Of a stretch of DNA of 64,000 nt, positions 42,667 to 51,690 are shown piece after piece. Made by a program: the position numbers and the translations under genes. The notes under the pieces were generated by a model. It saw only the letters and a list, made by a program, of their open reading frames with translations, made no database searches and was not told the origin of the DNA. Numbering within the stretch: the stretch's first letter is position 1; each line of letters opens with the position of its first letter. Location of the stretch: the NCBI RefSeq assembly GCF_011764425.1, contig NZ_BLPF01000005.1, positions 248,001 to 312,000 on the forward strand. The letters are read 5' to 3'. This DNA is from Phytohabitans houttuyneae (lineage in GTDB: Bacteria > Actinomycetota > Actinomycetes > Mycobacteriales > Micromonosporaceae).

Positions 42667-42684
42667 AGGTAAGTTAGGTTACCT
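42667..42684. promoter_or_regulatory. Inverted repeat before GH9 gene
   Basis: AGGTAA and TTACCT flank GTTAGG. It stands 21 bases upstream of the GH9 ATG and directly after the PhzE-like stop, so it may be an operator. The half-sites recall iron-box sequence, but spacing is three bases too wide for DtxR/IdeR. Confidence 0.4.
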
Positions 42685-42686
42685 GT

Positions 42687-44558
42687 CTAATGTATGACGG
42701 GCACCTCCGTCAATGCCTTCAGCAGATCGGCGAGTACCGCGAGCCCGTCCTGGCTGAGCACCGACTCGGGGTGGAACTGCACGCCCGCGAACGCCGGCCC
42801 GCGCAGCGCGTGCACCGCGCCGTCGGCCGGGTCGCGGGCCAGTTCGACCGGACCATAGGGCGTGGTCAGCGCCCCGACCGCCGACACCGCCGTGAACGTG
42901 GAGTAGAAGCCGACCCGCCGCACCCGGCCGAAGAGGTCCACCTCGCGCTGCAGGCCCTGGTACGGCGCGTCCCGCCGGTGCAGGTCCAGCCCGAGCAGCC
43001 CGCACAGCAACTGGTGGCCGAGGCAGACCGCGAGCAGCGGCCGCCCGCCGCGCAGCCGCGCGGTGATCACCTGGCGCATCGCGCGCATCTTGGCGTCGTC
43101 GGGGGAGCCGGGATCGCCGGGACCGGGACCGGCCACGACGAGGTCGAACTCGTCCAGCGAGCCGGGCTCGGTCCACGGGCGCAGCGTGACGTCGTGTCCC
43201 AACCACCGCATCTGGTGGGCCAGCATGCCGGTGAACGTGTCCTCGGCGTCCACGATCAGCGCCCGCGGCGCCGTCGCCGGTATCGCCACCGGCCCCCGCT
43301 CGTCCAGCCAGAAGCGGGCCAGCCCGGCGTTTCGCGCGGCCAGCGCGGCGCGCACGTCGGGGTCGGCGGACAGCTGTACCACCGACTCGCCCGCGGGCCG
43401 GTGCGCCGCTGCCGGCCGCAGCCCCAGCGCGGCGAGCACCCCGGCGGCCTTGGTGTGCGTCTCGGCGACCTCGCCGGCGGCGGTCGAGTGGCGCACCAGC
43501 GTGGCGCCCACCGGCACCCGCAGCAGCCCGTCCGGGGTGATCTCCGCGGTCCGGATCAGGATGGGCGCGTCGAGCGTCTGCCGGCCCTCGGCGTCGTGGC
43601 CGAGCAGCGCGAGCACGCCCGCGTAGTACCGCCGCCCGCGCCCCTCGTGGCGGGCGATCACCCGGAACGCGTTCTCGATCGGGCTGCCGGTGACCGTCGG
43701 CGCGAACATCGTCTCGCGCAGCACCTCCCGCACGTCCCGCGAACCCCGCCCGGCCAGCAGGTACTCGGTGTGGGTCAGGTGCGCCATCTCCTTGAGGTAC
43801 GGGCCGACGACCTGGCCGCCGTGGTCGGCGACGGTGGCCATCATCTTGAGCTCCTCGTCGAGCACCATGTACAGCTCGTCGACCTCTTTCGGGTCGGCCA
43901 GGAACTCGAGCACCGCCTCGCGCTCGGCCGGCCCGTCCGGGTGGCGGAACGTGCCGCTGATCGGGTTCATCATGACCAGGCCGTCCTCGACGCTCACGTG
44001 CCGCTCGGGGGTGGCGCCGACCAGCGTGCGGGTGCCGGTGTGCACGAGGAACGTCCAGTAGGCGCCCCGCTCCCGTTCCAGCAGCCGCCGGAACGCGGCC
44101 AGCGCGGCCCGCAGCGGGTCGTCGACCTGCGCGGTGAACGTGCGGTGGATGACGAAGTTGGCCCCCTCGCCGTGGCCGATCTCGTCGCGCAGCACGGCAC
44201 CGACCGTCTCGGCGTACTCCTCGTCGGAGATGTCGAACCGCCCGTCGCGGGCCGCCTCCGGCGTGTCCGGCAGCAGCGCGAGCGCGGCGGCGAGCGGCAC
44301 CTCACCGTACGAGCGGATCTCCAGGCACTCCAGGGGGGCGCCGTCGTCGACGCAGGCGAAGCCGCGTTCGGTGATCTGCCGGTACGGCACCAGCGCGAGC
44401 GTCGCGGGTCCGGTGCGCTCCCGCGGCATGGGGATGTCGGCGAGCCGGTCGGCGGTGGTCAGGTCGCCGGTGAAGACCTCGATATGCGCCGCGCCCTCGC
44501 GACGCAGGAGCGCGAAAGGGCGTTGTTGGGTGGGATCGAGCAGGGTCAGAAGATCCAT
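42687..44558 (-). CDS. Fused anthranilate synthase / PhzE-like chorismate amidotransferase
   Basis: This 623-residue fusion has a chorismate-binding synthase half (residues 1-410) and a class I glutamine amidotransferase half (430-623). The first has GATPERHVSVEDG, MNPISGTFRHPDG, DELYMVLDEELKMMA, FAPTVTGSPIENAF and RRYYAGVLALLG. The second has the oxyanion and nucleophile strand LLAVCLGHQLLCG with Cys, and GVQFHPES with the His-Glu pair. The domain order and several motifs follow PhzE (2-amino-2-deoxyisochorismate synthase) rather than the trp-operon type. AAGGA is eight bases before ATG 44558. No other phenazine or trp genes are near. Confidence 0.85.
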   Translation of the reverse strand: MDLLTLLDPTQQRPFALLRREGAAHIEVFTGDLTTADRLADIPMPRERTGPATLALVPYRQITERGFACVDDGAPLECLEIRSYGEVPLAAALALLPDTPEAARDGRFDISDEEYAETVGAVLRDEIGHGEGANFVIHRTFTAQVDDPLRAALAAFRRLLERERGAYWTFLVHTGTRTLVGATPERHVSVEDGLVMMNPISGTFRHPDGPAEREAVLEFLADPKEVDELYMVLDEELKMMATVADHGGQVVGPYLKEMAHLTHTEYLLAGRGSRDVREVLRETMFAPTVTGSPIENAFRVIARHEGRGRRYYAGVLALLGHDAEGRQTLDAPILIRTAEITPDGLLRVPVGATLVRHSTAAGEVAETHTKAAGVLAALGLRPAAAHRPAGESVVQLSADPDVRAALAARNAGLARFWLDERGPVAIPATAPRALIVDAEDTFTGMLAHQMRWLGHDVTLRPWTEPGSLDEFDLVVAGPGPGDPGSPDDAKMRAMRQVITARLRGGRPLLAVCLGHQLLCGLLGLDLHRRDAPYQGLQREVDLFGRVRRVGFYSTFTAVSAVGALTTPYGPVELARDPADGAVHALRGPAFAGVQFHPESVLSQDGLAVLADLLKALTEVPVIH

Positions 44559-44632
44559 CGGTACATTCCTTCGGGCCGGGGGCCACCTCGGGCGGACAAC
44601 CGGTGCGTCGGAATGCTCAAGCTTTCTGACAT
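44546..44632 (-). other. Possible leader ORF upstream of PhzE-like gene
   Basis: A 28-codon frame from ATG 44632 (MSESLSIPTHRLSARGG start) runs through the ribosome site of the PhzE-like gene and stops 13 bases inside it. It has one Trp codon, next to its end (MYRWIF). Its translation would alter access to the main start. It is too short to prove as a gene. Confidence 0.3.
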
Positions 44633-44755
44633 CACGCCGTGGCCGCCTTGTCGGCGGCCGCGTGGGTGGTGAGCTACGCGCGGGTGGACGGGCCGCCAGG
44701 TTGGCGGCGCCACCAGGAATTGAGGCGCGCGAGCATGTGCCAGAGGTTATCCGAC

Positions 44756-44794
44756 CGCGGCCGTTCGCTCAATGACCGCGGTCGAACGGCGCGG
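44756..44794 (-). terminator. Hairpin after membrane protein gene
   Basis: CCGCGGCCGTTCG pairs with CGAACGGCGCGG with one bulged base, two bases past the stop of the membrane protein. It lacks a T-run. The loop holds a further GACCGCGGTC palindrome. Confidence 0.5.
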
Positions 44795-44795
44795 T

Positions 44796-46103
44796 TCAGC
44801 CGGAGCCGAGCAGCCAGGGGAAAAAGGTCTGTACCGCTGCGAGCAGGATCGGCAGCAGCACGAGGATCAGGAACGACGAGGACGCGGTGCGCAGCCGCAG
44901 CGGCCGGATGTTGGCGGTGCGGCACCGCTCGATCTCGGCGACGTACGGCGCGGTGGCCTCGACGTCCTCGAGGATGTCGATCTTTCGCCGCTCGATGGCG
45001 CGGACCAGGTCGTCGATCCGGTCCTCCTTCGCGGTCGCCTCGGCCTTACGGAACACGATCGGCGGCACCAGGATGAAGATCGGGACCACCACGATGTACA
45101 GCACGACGAGGAAGCCCACCCACGGGAAGTTGTCCAGGCCCAGCACCGCCAGGGTGATGGTGAGGGTGAGGCCGAGCAGCGTTGTCGCGAGCAGCACGGT
45201 GCGGAAGACGCGGCCCAGCGGGGTCCAGCCGTACCGGCCGTCGCGGTTGAGCCAGTCGGCGCTGGGCCGGCAGACGAAGCGCAGCCCGATGGTCAGGTAG
45301 ATCGTGACCAGGCCGACGACGTGGTACTGGAGGATCACGAAGATCGCGAAGACCGCGTACATCCAGTAGAGGAAGTAGCCGGCGAGGTGGCTTTCACCGG
45401 CCCACCAGTTCCCGTACGCCTCGGCGAGCCACTGCTCGCGCTGCACCCCGCTGAGGTCGCGCGGGGCGACCGTGATGAACAGGCCGTGCTTCTCTCCCTG
45501 GATCAGCAGCCCGGACAGGAAGAACGCGAGCACCAGCTCGGTGAGGAAGATGACCGAGCGCACCGCGCGCATCCGCTCGTTGACGGTGCGCAGCAGGGTG
45601 GGCAGGGCGGTCTCGACGGTGCAGCCCCGGATGATCCGGTCGATGCCCATGACGCGGGACAGCCCGTTGAGGCCGAACGTGCGCCGGGGGTCGAGCTCCG
45701 GCGCGTCCTCCGGTCCGGTGTGTACCTCCTTCTTCGGCACGAGCACCCCGTTGCGGACCAGCTTGCCCAGGCAGACCGACATCAGCTGCCACTGCCGGTG
45801 CAGCAGGACCGTGCCGGAGATGACGGACAGCAGCAACAGCCAGCTCGCGACGTCGCGGACGAGCGGAAACTCCGGCGACGACGCGGGAGCGCCGCCCAGC
45901 CCGGTGATCCGCGCGACGTCGTCGGCCAGCTGGAAGTCGTTGGCGTCGCCGAGGGTGCGCTGCGCCAGGTTCACCGCGATGAGCGGCGCGACCGCGAGCA
46001 GGCCGACAAGCCACAGCTTGTAGGTCGGTGTATTTCTTCTTCGCTTGAACAGGTGATTGGCGTAGAACGGATCAAAGTCCTTGGCGATCTCCTGGCTCCT
46101 CAT
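44796..46103 (-). CDS. Polytopic membrane protein of unknown function
   Basis: This 435-residue protein starts with a conserved-looking cytosolic segment (EIAKDFDPFYANHLFKRRRN) and has about seven or eight hydrophobic segments. A C-terminal cytosolic stretch (AEATAKEDRIDDLVRAIERR) is charged and could be coiled, and a final membrane anchor closes the chain (FLILVLLPILLAAVQTFFPW). No channel or enzyme motif is recognised. The start overlaps the upstream alpha/beta hydrolase stop by 32 bases, so the two form an operon. The PhzE-like gene follows after 237 bases. Confidence 0.75.
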   Translation of the reverse strand: MRSQEIAKDFDPFYANHLFKRRRNTPTYKLWLVGLLAVAPLIAVNLAQRTLGDANDFQLADDVARITGLGGAPASSPEFPLVRDVASWLLLLSVISGTVLLHRQWQLMSVCLGKLVRNGVLVPKKEVHTGPEDAPELDPRRTFGLNGLSRVMGIDRIIRGCTVETALPTLLRTVNERMRAVRSVIFLTELVLAFFLSGLLIQGEKHGLFITVAPRDLSGVQREQWLAEAYGNWWAGESHLAGYFLYWMYAVFAIFVILQYHVVGLVTIYLTIGLRFVCRPSADWLNRDGRYGWTPLGRVFRTVLLATTLLGLTLTITLAVLGLDNFPWVGFLVVLYIVVVPIFILVPPIVFRKAEATAKEDRIDDLVRAIERRKIDILEDVEATAPYVAEIERCRTANIRPLRLRTASSSFLILVLLPILLAAVQTFFPWLLGSG

Positions 46104-46947
46104 CTCTTCCCCAGATGCGGATAAGCGCGGTCAGCTCGGTCGGTTTTTCGATCATCGGCCAATGGCCGCAGTCGGCTATCTCGTGCTCCCGCACGACATT
46201 TGCCGTGCGGCGCATCTCGTCGATATCGGAGCGGGTGATCAGCCGGTCCTTGGCGCCCCAGATCAGGTCGACCGGCTGGGGGACGGACGACATGATGCGC
46301 GGATAGTCGATCATCCGTGCGTCAAGGAGGATGCGCAGCACCGCGCAGCTGCCGGCACCTTCGAGCGCGGCGTCGAGCTGGACCGGGTCGAGGCGTCCCG
46401 GGTGCGCCACGAACGGCCACAACGACAGCGTCCGCAGCATCGCGTTGTGCGCGACAAGCCGGCGCAGGGAGTCCGGCATCGGCACCATCCCGGTCAGGAA
46501 CTGCGCCGTCACCGCCAGCCCCAGCCGCGGCGCCCGCACGCCGACGCCGGGGTGCTGGGCGATCCGCGCGGCCCGGAAGAGCGTGCCGCTGGTCAGGATC
46601 AGGCGCGTGAAGTGCGGCGCCGCGCGGGCGGCGAGCAGGCCCGCCACGGTGCTGCCGATCGAGTGGGACACGAGCACGCAGCGCTCCAGCTCGTACGCCT
46701 CGCAGAAGAATGCGAGCTCCTCCGAGGCGGCGTCGACGTGAAACCGGCGGCCCCTGCTCTCGCCGAATCCGACAATGTCGACCGCGATCGAATGCGACGT
46801 CGTGGCCAAGGCCCGCTGCACCTGCCCCCATTGCTGGCGTGAACCACCGAGCCCGTGCAACAGCAGAAAGGAAGTGCCGGCACCGCGATGCCGCGATCCT
46901 TCCTCCGAAAAGTGGATCGTGCCGCGGTGATATGTGTAGACGGTCAC
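46072..46947 (-). CDS. Alpha/beta hydrolase
   Basis: This 291-residue esterase-like enzyme has the oxyanion HGLGGSRQQWG, nucleophile Ser in LVSHSIGSTVAG, an acid near VDLIWGAKDRLI and the catalytic His in ADCGHWPMIEKP. A cap region of about 80 residues (HPGVGVRAPRLGLAVTAQFL) lies between. This is a complete triad. It could be a hydrolase, haloperoxidase-like or C-C bond hydrolase. GTG 46947 has AAGGA seven bases upstream. It overlaps the membrane protein gene, with the divergent FGGY kinase 131 bases away. Confidence 0.86.
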   Translation of the reverse strand: MTVYTYHRGTIHFSEEGSRHRGAGTSFLLLHGLGGSRQQWGQVQRALATTSHSIAVDIVGFGESRGRRFHVDAASEELAFFCEAYELERCVLVSHSIGSTVAGLLAARAAPHFTRLILTSGTLFRAARIAQHPGVGVRAPRLGLAVTAQFLTGMVPMPDSLRRLVAHNAMLRTLSLWPFVAHPGRLDPVQLDAALEGAGSCAVLRILLDARMIDYPRIMSSVPQPVDLIWGAKDRLITRSDIDEMRRTANVVREHEIADCGHWPMIEKPTELTALIRIWGRDEEPGDRQGL

Positions 46948-47078
46948 GGCTGTTTCCTTCGCCGCCCGGCGGTGGGCACAAATATAAATCGGAAGCGGTC
47001 ATTTTTGTACCGCCGAACGGCCGCGTCATTCCGTCGCCGCCCCGTGGCCGGCCGAGGGCTGGGTTACGGTGGGCGGCG

Positions 47079-48425
47079 ATGAGCATCCTGGCGCTGGACC
47101 TTGGCACCTCGTCGGTTCGCGGGCTCGTGCTGGACGACAAGGCGGCGCCCCTGCCGGGTGCCCTGGCCCGCCGGTCCGTTGAGGTGGCGGTCGACGACAG
47201 CGGCGCGGCGACCCTCGACGCGGGGGCGTACCTGGCGGCGCTCGTCGACTGCATAGACGAGCTGGACGCGGCCGGCCGGCTCGACGGGGTGCGGCTGGTG
47301 GCCGAGTCCGCCCAGTGGCACTCGGCGGTACCGCTGGACAAGGCCGGCGCTCCGCTCGGCCCGCTGGTCACCTGGCTCGACACCCGCCCCACGCCGCCGC
47401 CGGGCGCCACCGGACCGGCCGACCCGGACGCGTTCCACCACCGCACGGGCACGTGGTGGCACCGCTTCTACTGGACGGTGAAGCTGCCGTGGCTGCGGGC
47501 GGGCTGCGGGCCGGGGCTGTCCCGGTTCTGCGGGCTGCCCGAGTTCGTGCTCGGCGCGCTGCTGACCGAGGCGCCGATGTCGGTGTCGCAGGCGTCCGGT
47601 ACCGGCATGCTCGACCTGGCCCGCCTCGACTGGGACGAGGAGGCGCTCGCGGTCGCCGGCGTGAGCCGGGCCGACCTGCCGCCGCTGGCGCCGGCCGGCT
47701 GGCACGGCCGCCTGCGCCCGGAGTACGCGCGCCGCTGGCCGGCCCTCGCAGACGCACCCTGGGCCGCGCCGACCGGCGACGGGGCCGCGTCGAACGTCGG
47801 CACCGGCTGTTTCGAGCCGAGCCGCGCGGCGGTCACCGTCGGCACATCGGCCGCGGTGCGGCTGGTACAGCCGGTGGCGCCGGGCGCGCCGCTGCCCCCG
47901 CTGCCGGGCAGCGTGTGGCGGTACCGCGTGGACCACGAGCGGATCGTGACCGGAGCCGCGTACTCGGCCGGCGGCAACCTCTTCGCGTGGGCCCGCAAGA
48001 CGTTCCAGCTTCCCGAGGGTGACGCGCTGGACCGCGAGCTGGCCGCGATCACGCCCGGAAAGGGTGAGGTGCGGGCCGATCCTCGGCTGGGCGGCGACCG
48101 GCCGCCGGGCACCGCGCCGTCCGGGTCGGGTGCCCTGTCCGGGCTCGCCTTCTCCACCACACCGGTCGAGATCTTCGCCGGCCTGATGGACGGGGTGTGC
48201 GCGATGATCGCCCGTGACCTCGCCGTGCTGGAGTCCACTGTGGACGGTACCACCGAGGTGGTGCTCGGCGGCGGAGCGGTCGCCGCCCAACCCTGGTGGC
48301 GCCGTGCGTTCCAGGCGGCCCTGGCGCCGCGGACCACGCGGCACGTGGACAACCCCGAGGTGGGCGCGACCGGCGCCGCGCTGCTGGCTGCGGGTCTCGT
48401 CCCGACCGGCCCCGCCGCTCGCTGA
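47079..48425 (+). CDS. FGGY family carbohydrate kinase (gluconokinase-like)
   Basis: This 448-residue kinase phosphorylates a sugar or sugar acid with ATP. The N-terminal phosphate loop is ILALDLGTSSVRGLVLD. The catalytic region has SAQWHSAVPLD and GPLVTWLDTRP. The second lobe shows APTGDGAASNVGTGC with the likely general-base Asp, VTVGTSAAVR for the beta-phosphate, and TTEVVLGGGAVAAQPWW. The glycine-rich GDGAASNVG and the length fit the gluconokinase group. ATG 47079 is preceded by GGTGGGCGG. The substrate is not certain; xylulose or another polyol is possible. No dehydrogenase is adjacent. Confidence 0.86.
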   Translation: MSILALDLGTSSVRGLVLDDKAAPLPGALARRSVEVAVDDSGAATLDAGAYLAALVDCIDELDAAGRLDGVRLVAESAQWHSAVPLDKAGAPLGPLVTWLDTRPTPPPGATGPADPDAFHHRTGTWWHRFYWTVKLPWLRAGCGPGLSRFCGLPEFVLGALLTEAPMSVSQASGTGMLDLARLDWDEEALAVAGVSRADLPPLAPAGWHGRLRPEYARRWPALADAPWAAPTGDGAASNVGTGCFEPSRAAVTVGTSAAVRLVQPVAPGAPLPPLPGSVWRYRVDHERIVTGAAYSAGGNLFAWARKTFQLPEGDALDRELAAITPGKGEVRADPRLGGDRPPGTAPSGSGALSGLAFSTTPVEIFAGLMDGVCAMIARDLAVLESTVDGTTEVVLGGGAVAAQPWWRRAFQAALAPRTTRHVDNPEVGATGAALLAAGLVPTGPAAR

Positions 48426-48597
48426 GCCGGACGGCATCGTCCGGATGGAGGAGGGCCCCTCGGCGGTACCGGCAAGATCCGGTCCTCCGCTGTATTCTTC
48501 GTGAACTTGTCGCAGGTCGCGGCGTTGACACCGTCCGCGCGCCTGATTGGATGGACTCCGCTCCTCGGCAGGCCGGGTACGAGGTAAAGGGGGAGGC

Positions 48598-51201
48598 GTG
48601 GTCGCTGCTGCCCCGGAACCGTCGGACCGGACGGTTCCGCGCCATCGACGGCGACTCGATGTCCGGGTTATCCCACATCGACGGCGTTCACGCCTGCGTG
48701 TCCGGGACTGGCGCATGCGCACCAAGCTCGCGACGGTCCTCGTCATCCCTTCGCTGGCCTTCATGGTCGTCGCCGGTGTGCAGACCGGCGCGCTGATCGG
48801 CCAGGCGACGGTGCTCGACGAGTTCGCTGACCAGGTGGCGCTCGGTCAGCAGATCACCACGCTGGTGCACGACCTGCAGAGCGAGCGCGACCGCACCGCC
48901 GGCAATCTGGCCGCGCTGCAGGCCAAGAAGACCACCGCGGGCCAGGCCACAGCCGACATCCGGCAGTACTACGTGGCGGTCGACCGCTCCGTCGCCGACT
49001 TCCGCGACACCGCCGAGCCGCTCGCCGGTGGTGACGCGGCCTGGCGCGTGGCGTACAACCGGGCCCGCGACGCGGTCGACGACCTGCCCACCTTGCGCGG
49101 TGCGGCGGCCAGCGGAGCGGTCAGCACGGACACCGTGATCGGTAACTACACCCGCACGATCGACTCGCTGCTCACGTTGCTCGCCCAGCCCTCACCCGGC
49201 GTCGAGCGCCCCGAGCTGACCGAGATGGTCCTGCGGTACGTCGAGATCGCCCGGATCAAGGAGGTCGGCTCGCGCCTGCGCGCCCGCCTCTTCGCGGCAG
49301 CCAGCGCCGGGGCGTACGGCCCGACCGACCTTGTCGAGCTCACCGACCTGCGGGCCCAGCAGCTCACCGCGCTCGCCGACTTCCGGGTCGCGGCCACCAA
49401 CGCGCAGATCCTGCGGTACGAGCGCGCGGCAGCCGACCCCAAGTTCGGCGCCGCGGTCGCGATGGAGCAGACCACGATCGCGACCGGCAGCGGCGAGGCG
49501 AAGGTGCTCGAGCCGTTCCGCTGGTGGTCGCTGAGCCAGGACCGGCACGACCTGCTCCGCCAGGTCGAGTCCGACGTGCTCGCCGACGCGGTCAACGAGG
49601 CCGGCGCGCGCAGCACCGACCAGCTGCAGCGCACGCTGCTGGTCGCCGGCTCGGTGCTGGCCGTGCTGCTGATCGCGTTGATCATTTCGGTGCTCATCGG
49701 CCGGTCCGTGGCCCGCTCGCTGCGCGACCTGCGCCGCCACGCGCTGCACGTCGCCCAGGACGAGCTGCCGGACGCGATCGAGCGGCTGCGCGCCGTCGGG
49801 CACGGCATGCCCAGGATCGAAGTGCCGCCCATGGTCGTGCGCTCGATGGACGAGGTGGGTGAGGTCGCCGAGGCGTTCGTCGCGGTGCACCGCAGCGCCG
49901 TCGACCTCGCCGTCGAGCAGGCGGTCATGCGGCGCAACGTCAACGCGATGTTCGTCAACCTCGCCCGCCGCAGCCAGGTGCTCGTCGAGCGGCAGCTGGA
50001 GCTGCTGGACGAGCTGGAGCGCGACGAGGGCGACCCGGACCAGCTGGCCAACCTGTTCAAGCTCGACCACCTCGCCGCGCGTATGCGGCGTAACGACGAG
50101 AGCCTGCTGGTGCTGGCCGGTACCGAGTCCAGCCGCCGCTGGAACGAGCCGGTGGCGCTCTCCGCCGTGGCCCTGGCGGCCGCCGCCGAGATCGAGCAGT
50201 ACCCGCGGGTGCGGCACGAGTCCGTCGACAACCTGTACGTGATCGGCCACGCGGTCGCCGACGTCGTGCACCTGCTGGCCGAGCTGCTGGAAAACGCGAC
50301 GAACTTCTCCGCCCCGTTCACCCAGGTCAAGATGGCCACCCGCTCGTCCAGCGGGCGCACCGCGACCATCGAGATCATCGATGAGGGTCTGGGCATGAGC
50401 GAGGCGGCGATGGACGAGGCCAACACGCTGCTCGCCGAGCCGCCCGCCGCCGACGTCGCGGCCTCGGAGCGGATGGGCCTGTTCGTGGTCAGCCACCTTG
50501 CGGCGCGGCACTCGATCCGGGTGCGGTTGGTCGCCGCCGAGCGGGGCGTCATCGCCACCGTGTGGCTGCCGCCGAGCCTGCTGGCACCCGCCCCGCCGGC
50601 CCGCGCGCTGCCCGAGCCCGCGGCTCGGCCGGTGCTGGCGTCGGTCGCGGCGGCCGTGCCCGACTCGGTCAGCCGCGAGCTGCGCCTGGCCGCCACGCCG
50701 GCGAGCCTGGCCGGGGCTTCGGTGTGGCAGCCGACGCAGGCACTTCCGGCGTTGCCGGCCGCCGAGGTGGGCGCTGTGAGCCGTGTGCGGCGCGCGCCGA
50801 CCCGGGCCGAAGACGTGCTGAAGTCCGTGGGCGCCACGGCGACCGAGACCGGCAGCACGTGGTGGTCCCGGCAGGGCGGCGGCCGGCCCGGCGGGGTCAA
50901 CGGCGGCCCCGCGAGCGTGCCGCCGGCGGCGACCGGGCCGGGTGGGCCCACCCCGCCGACCGTCCCGGTCACGGGTGGCACGATGGCTAACGGCCTCCCG
51001 TTGCGGGTACCCATGGCACAGCTTCCGGATGTCGGTGAGGCGCCGCGGCCGGCGGCGCACATACCGACCGCCCGGGTGGAGCCGGACCCCGAGGCAGTGG
51101 GCAGCATGCTTTCCAGGTACTACAGCGGTGTCCGCCGGGCCGAGGCGGAGGACAGTGGCGACGACAGGCGAACGATCAACCAGGAGGCGAAACAAACGTG
51201 A
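48598..51201 (+). CDS. Conservon sensor kinase CvnA-like (nitrate/nitrite-sensing domain)
   Basis: This 867-residue protein resembles CvnA of the actinobacterial conservons. Two membrane segments ([40 protein letters not shown]) enclose a 300-residue NIT domain outside. Inside come a HAMP-like stretch, a dimer helix ([20 protein letters not shown]) and a GHKL ATPase with [15 protein letters not shown] (N-box), [15 protein letters not shown] and [16 protein letters not shown]. The phospho-acceptor His of classical kinases is not evident, as is typical. Some 200 disordered Pro/Ala-rich residues end the chain. AAGGGGGAGG precedes GTG 48598. The stop overlaps the roadblock gene. A GTPase partner is missing nearby. 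Confidence 0.9.
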   Translation: MVAAAPEPSDRTVPRHRRRLDVRVIPHRRRSRLRVRDWRMRTKLATVLVIPSLAFMVVAGVQTGALIGQATVLDEFADQVALGQQITTLVHDLQSERDRTAGNLAALQAKKTTAGQATADIRQYYVAVDRSVADFRDTAEPLAGGDAAWRVAYNRARDAVDDLPTLRGAAASGAVSTDTVIGNYTRTIDSLLTLLAQPSPGVERPELTEMVLRYVEIARIKEVGSRLRARLFAAASAGAYGPTDLVELTDLRAQQLTALADFRVAATNAQILRYERAAADPKFGAAVAMEQTTIATGSGEAKVLEPFRWWSLSQDRHDLLRQVESDVLADAVNEAGARSTDQLQRTLLVAGSVLAVLLIALIISVLIGRSVARSLRDLRRHALHVAQDELPDAIERLRAVGHGMPRIEVPPMVVRSMDEVGEVAEAFVAVHRSAVDLAVEQAVMRRNVNAMFVNLARRSQVLVERQLELLDELERDEGDPDQLANLFKLDHLAARMRRNDESLLVLAGTESSRRWNEPVALSAVALAAAAEIEQYPRVRHESVDNLYVIGHAVADVVHLLAELLENATNFSAPFTQVKMATRSSSGRTATIEIIDEGLGMSEAAMDEANTLLAEPPAADVAASERMGLFVVSHLAARHSIRVRLVAAERGVIATVWLPPSLLAPAPPARALPEPAARPVLASVAAAVPDSVSRELRLAATPASLAGASVWQPTQALPALPAAEVGAVSRVRRAPTRAEDVLKSVGATATETGSTWWSRQGGGRPGGVNGGPASVPPAATGPGGPTPPTVPVTGGTMANGLPLRVPMAQLPDVGEAPRPAAHIPTARVEPDPEAVGSMLSRYYSGVRRAEAEDSGDDRRTINQEAKQT

Positions 51202-51620
51202 GTGAGCTCAGTCAAGATGCGCGTGATCTGAGCTGGCTGGTCAGTGCGTTCGCCGATCGCACTCCGGGCGTCGCCCACGCGATCGTCGTCTCTTCCGACG
51301 GGCTGCTCGTCGCGGTCTCCGACCACCTGCCCCGCGACCACGCCGACAAGCTGGCCGCCGTGACCTCCGGTCTGATGAGCATCACGACCGGCGCGGCCCA
51401 GATGTTCGACAACGACGTGGTCAAGCAGACCGTGGTGGAGCTGGGCCGGGGCTACTTCCTGGTGATGGCGATCCGGGACGGCTCGATCCTGGCCACGCTC
51501 GCCGCGGGCGACGCCGACATCGGCGTGGTGGGCTACGAGATGGCGCGGCTGGCCAAGCAGGCCGGGGAGATGCTGACCCCAGCGCTGCGCGCCGAGCTGC
51601 AGCAGGCGCTGCCCCGCTAG
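51198..51620 (+). CDS. Roadblock/LC7 domain protein, CvnB-like
   Basis: This 140-residue roadblock protein is the expected second conservon member: [21 protein letters not shown] and [18 protein letters not shown] are its core, and [21 protein letters not shown] and [20 protein letters not shown] complete the fold. Such proteins regulate small GTPases (CvnD). It overlaps the CvnA-like stop by four bases. The usual downstream cvnC (DUF742) and cvnD genes are replaced here by metK. Confidence 0.92.
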   Translation: MSELSQDARDLSWLVSAFADRTPGVAHAIVVSSDGLLVAVSDHLPRDHADKLAAVTSGLMSITTGAAQMFDNDVVKQTVVELGRGYFLVMAIRDGSILATLAAGDADIGVVGYEMARLAKQAGEMLTPALRAELQQALPR

Positions 51621-51655
51621 CACCGGGTCTCCACCCGCGCTCCATCGCCGCCCCT

Positions 51656-51667
51656 TACCCTCGGGTA
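51656..51667. promoter_or_regulatory. Short palindrome before metK
   Basis: TACCC-TC-GGGTA lies 24 bases before the metK start. It may be an operator or chance; the 70-base gap has no room for a SAM riboswitch aptamer. Confidence 0.3.
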
Positions 51668-51690
51668 GAGGTCTGAGAGGGGATGGTGTC

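Noticed and set aside
42667-42684. DtxR/IdeR iron box before the GH9 gene
   Set aside because: AGGTAA and TTACCT are six bases apart, not three, and no iron gene is adjacent.
51621-51690. SAM riboswitch before metK
   Set aside because: The gap is only 70 bases, with one short palindrome and no aptamer-like helices.
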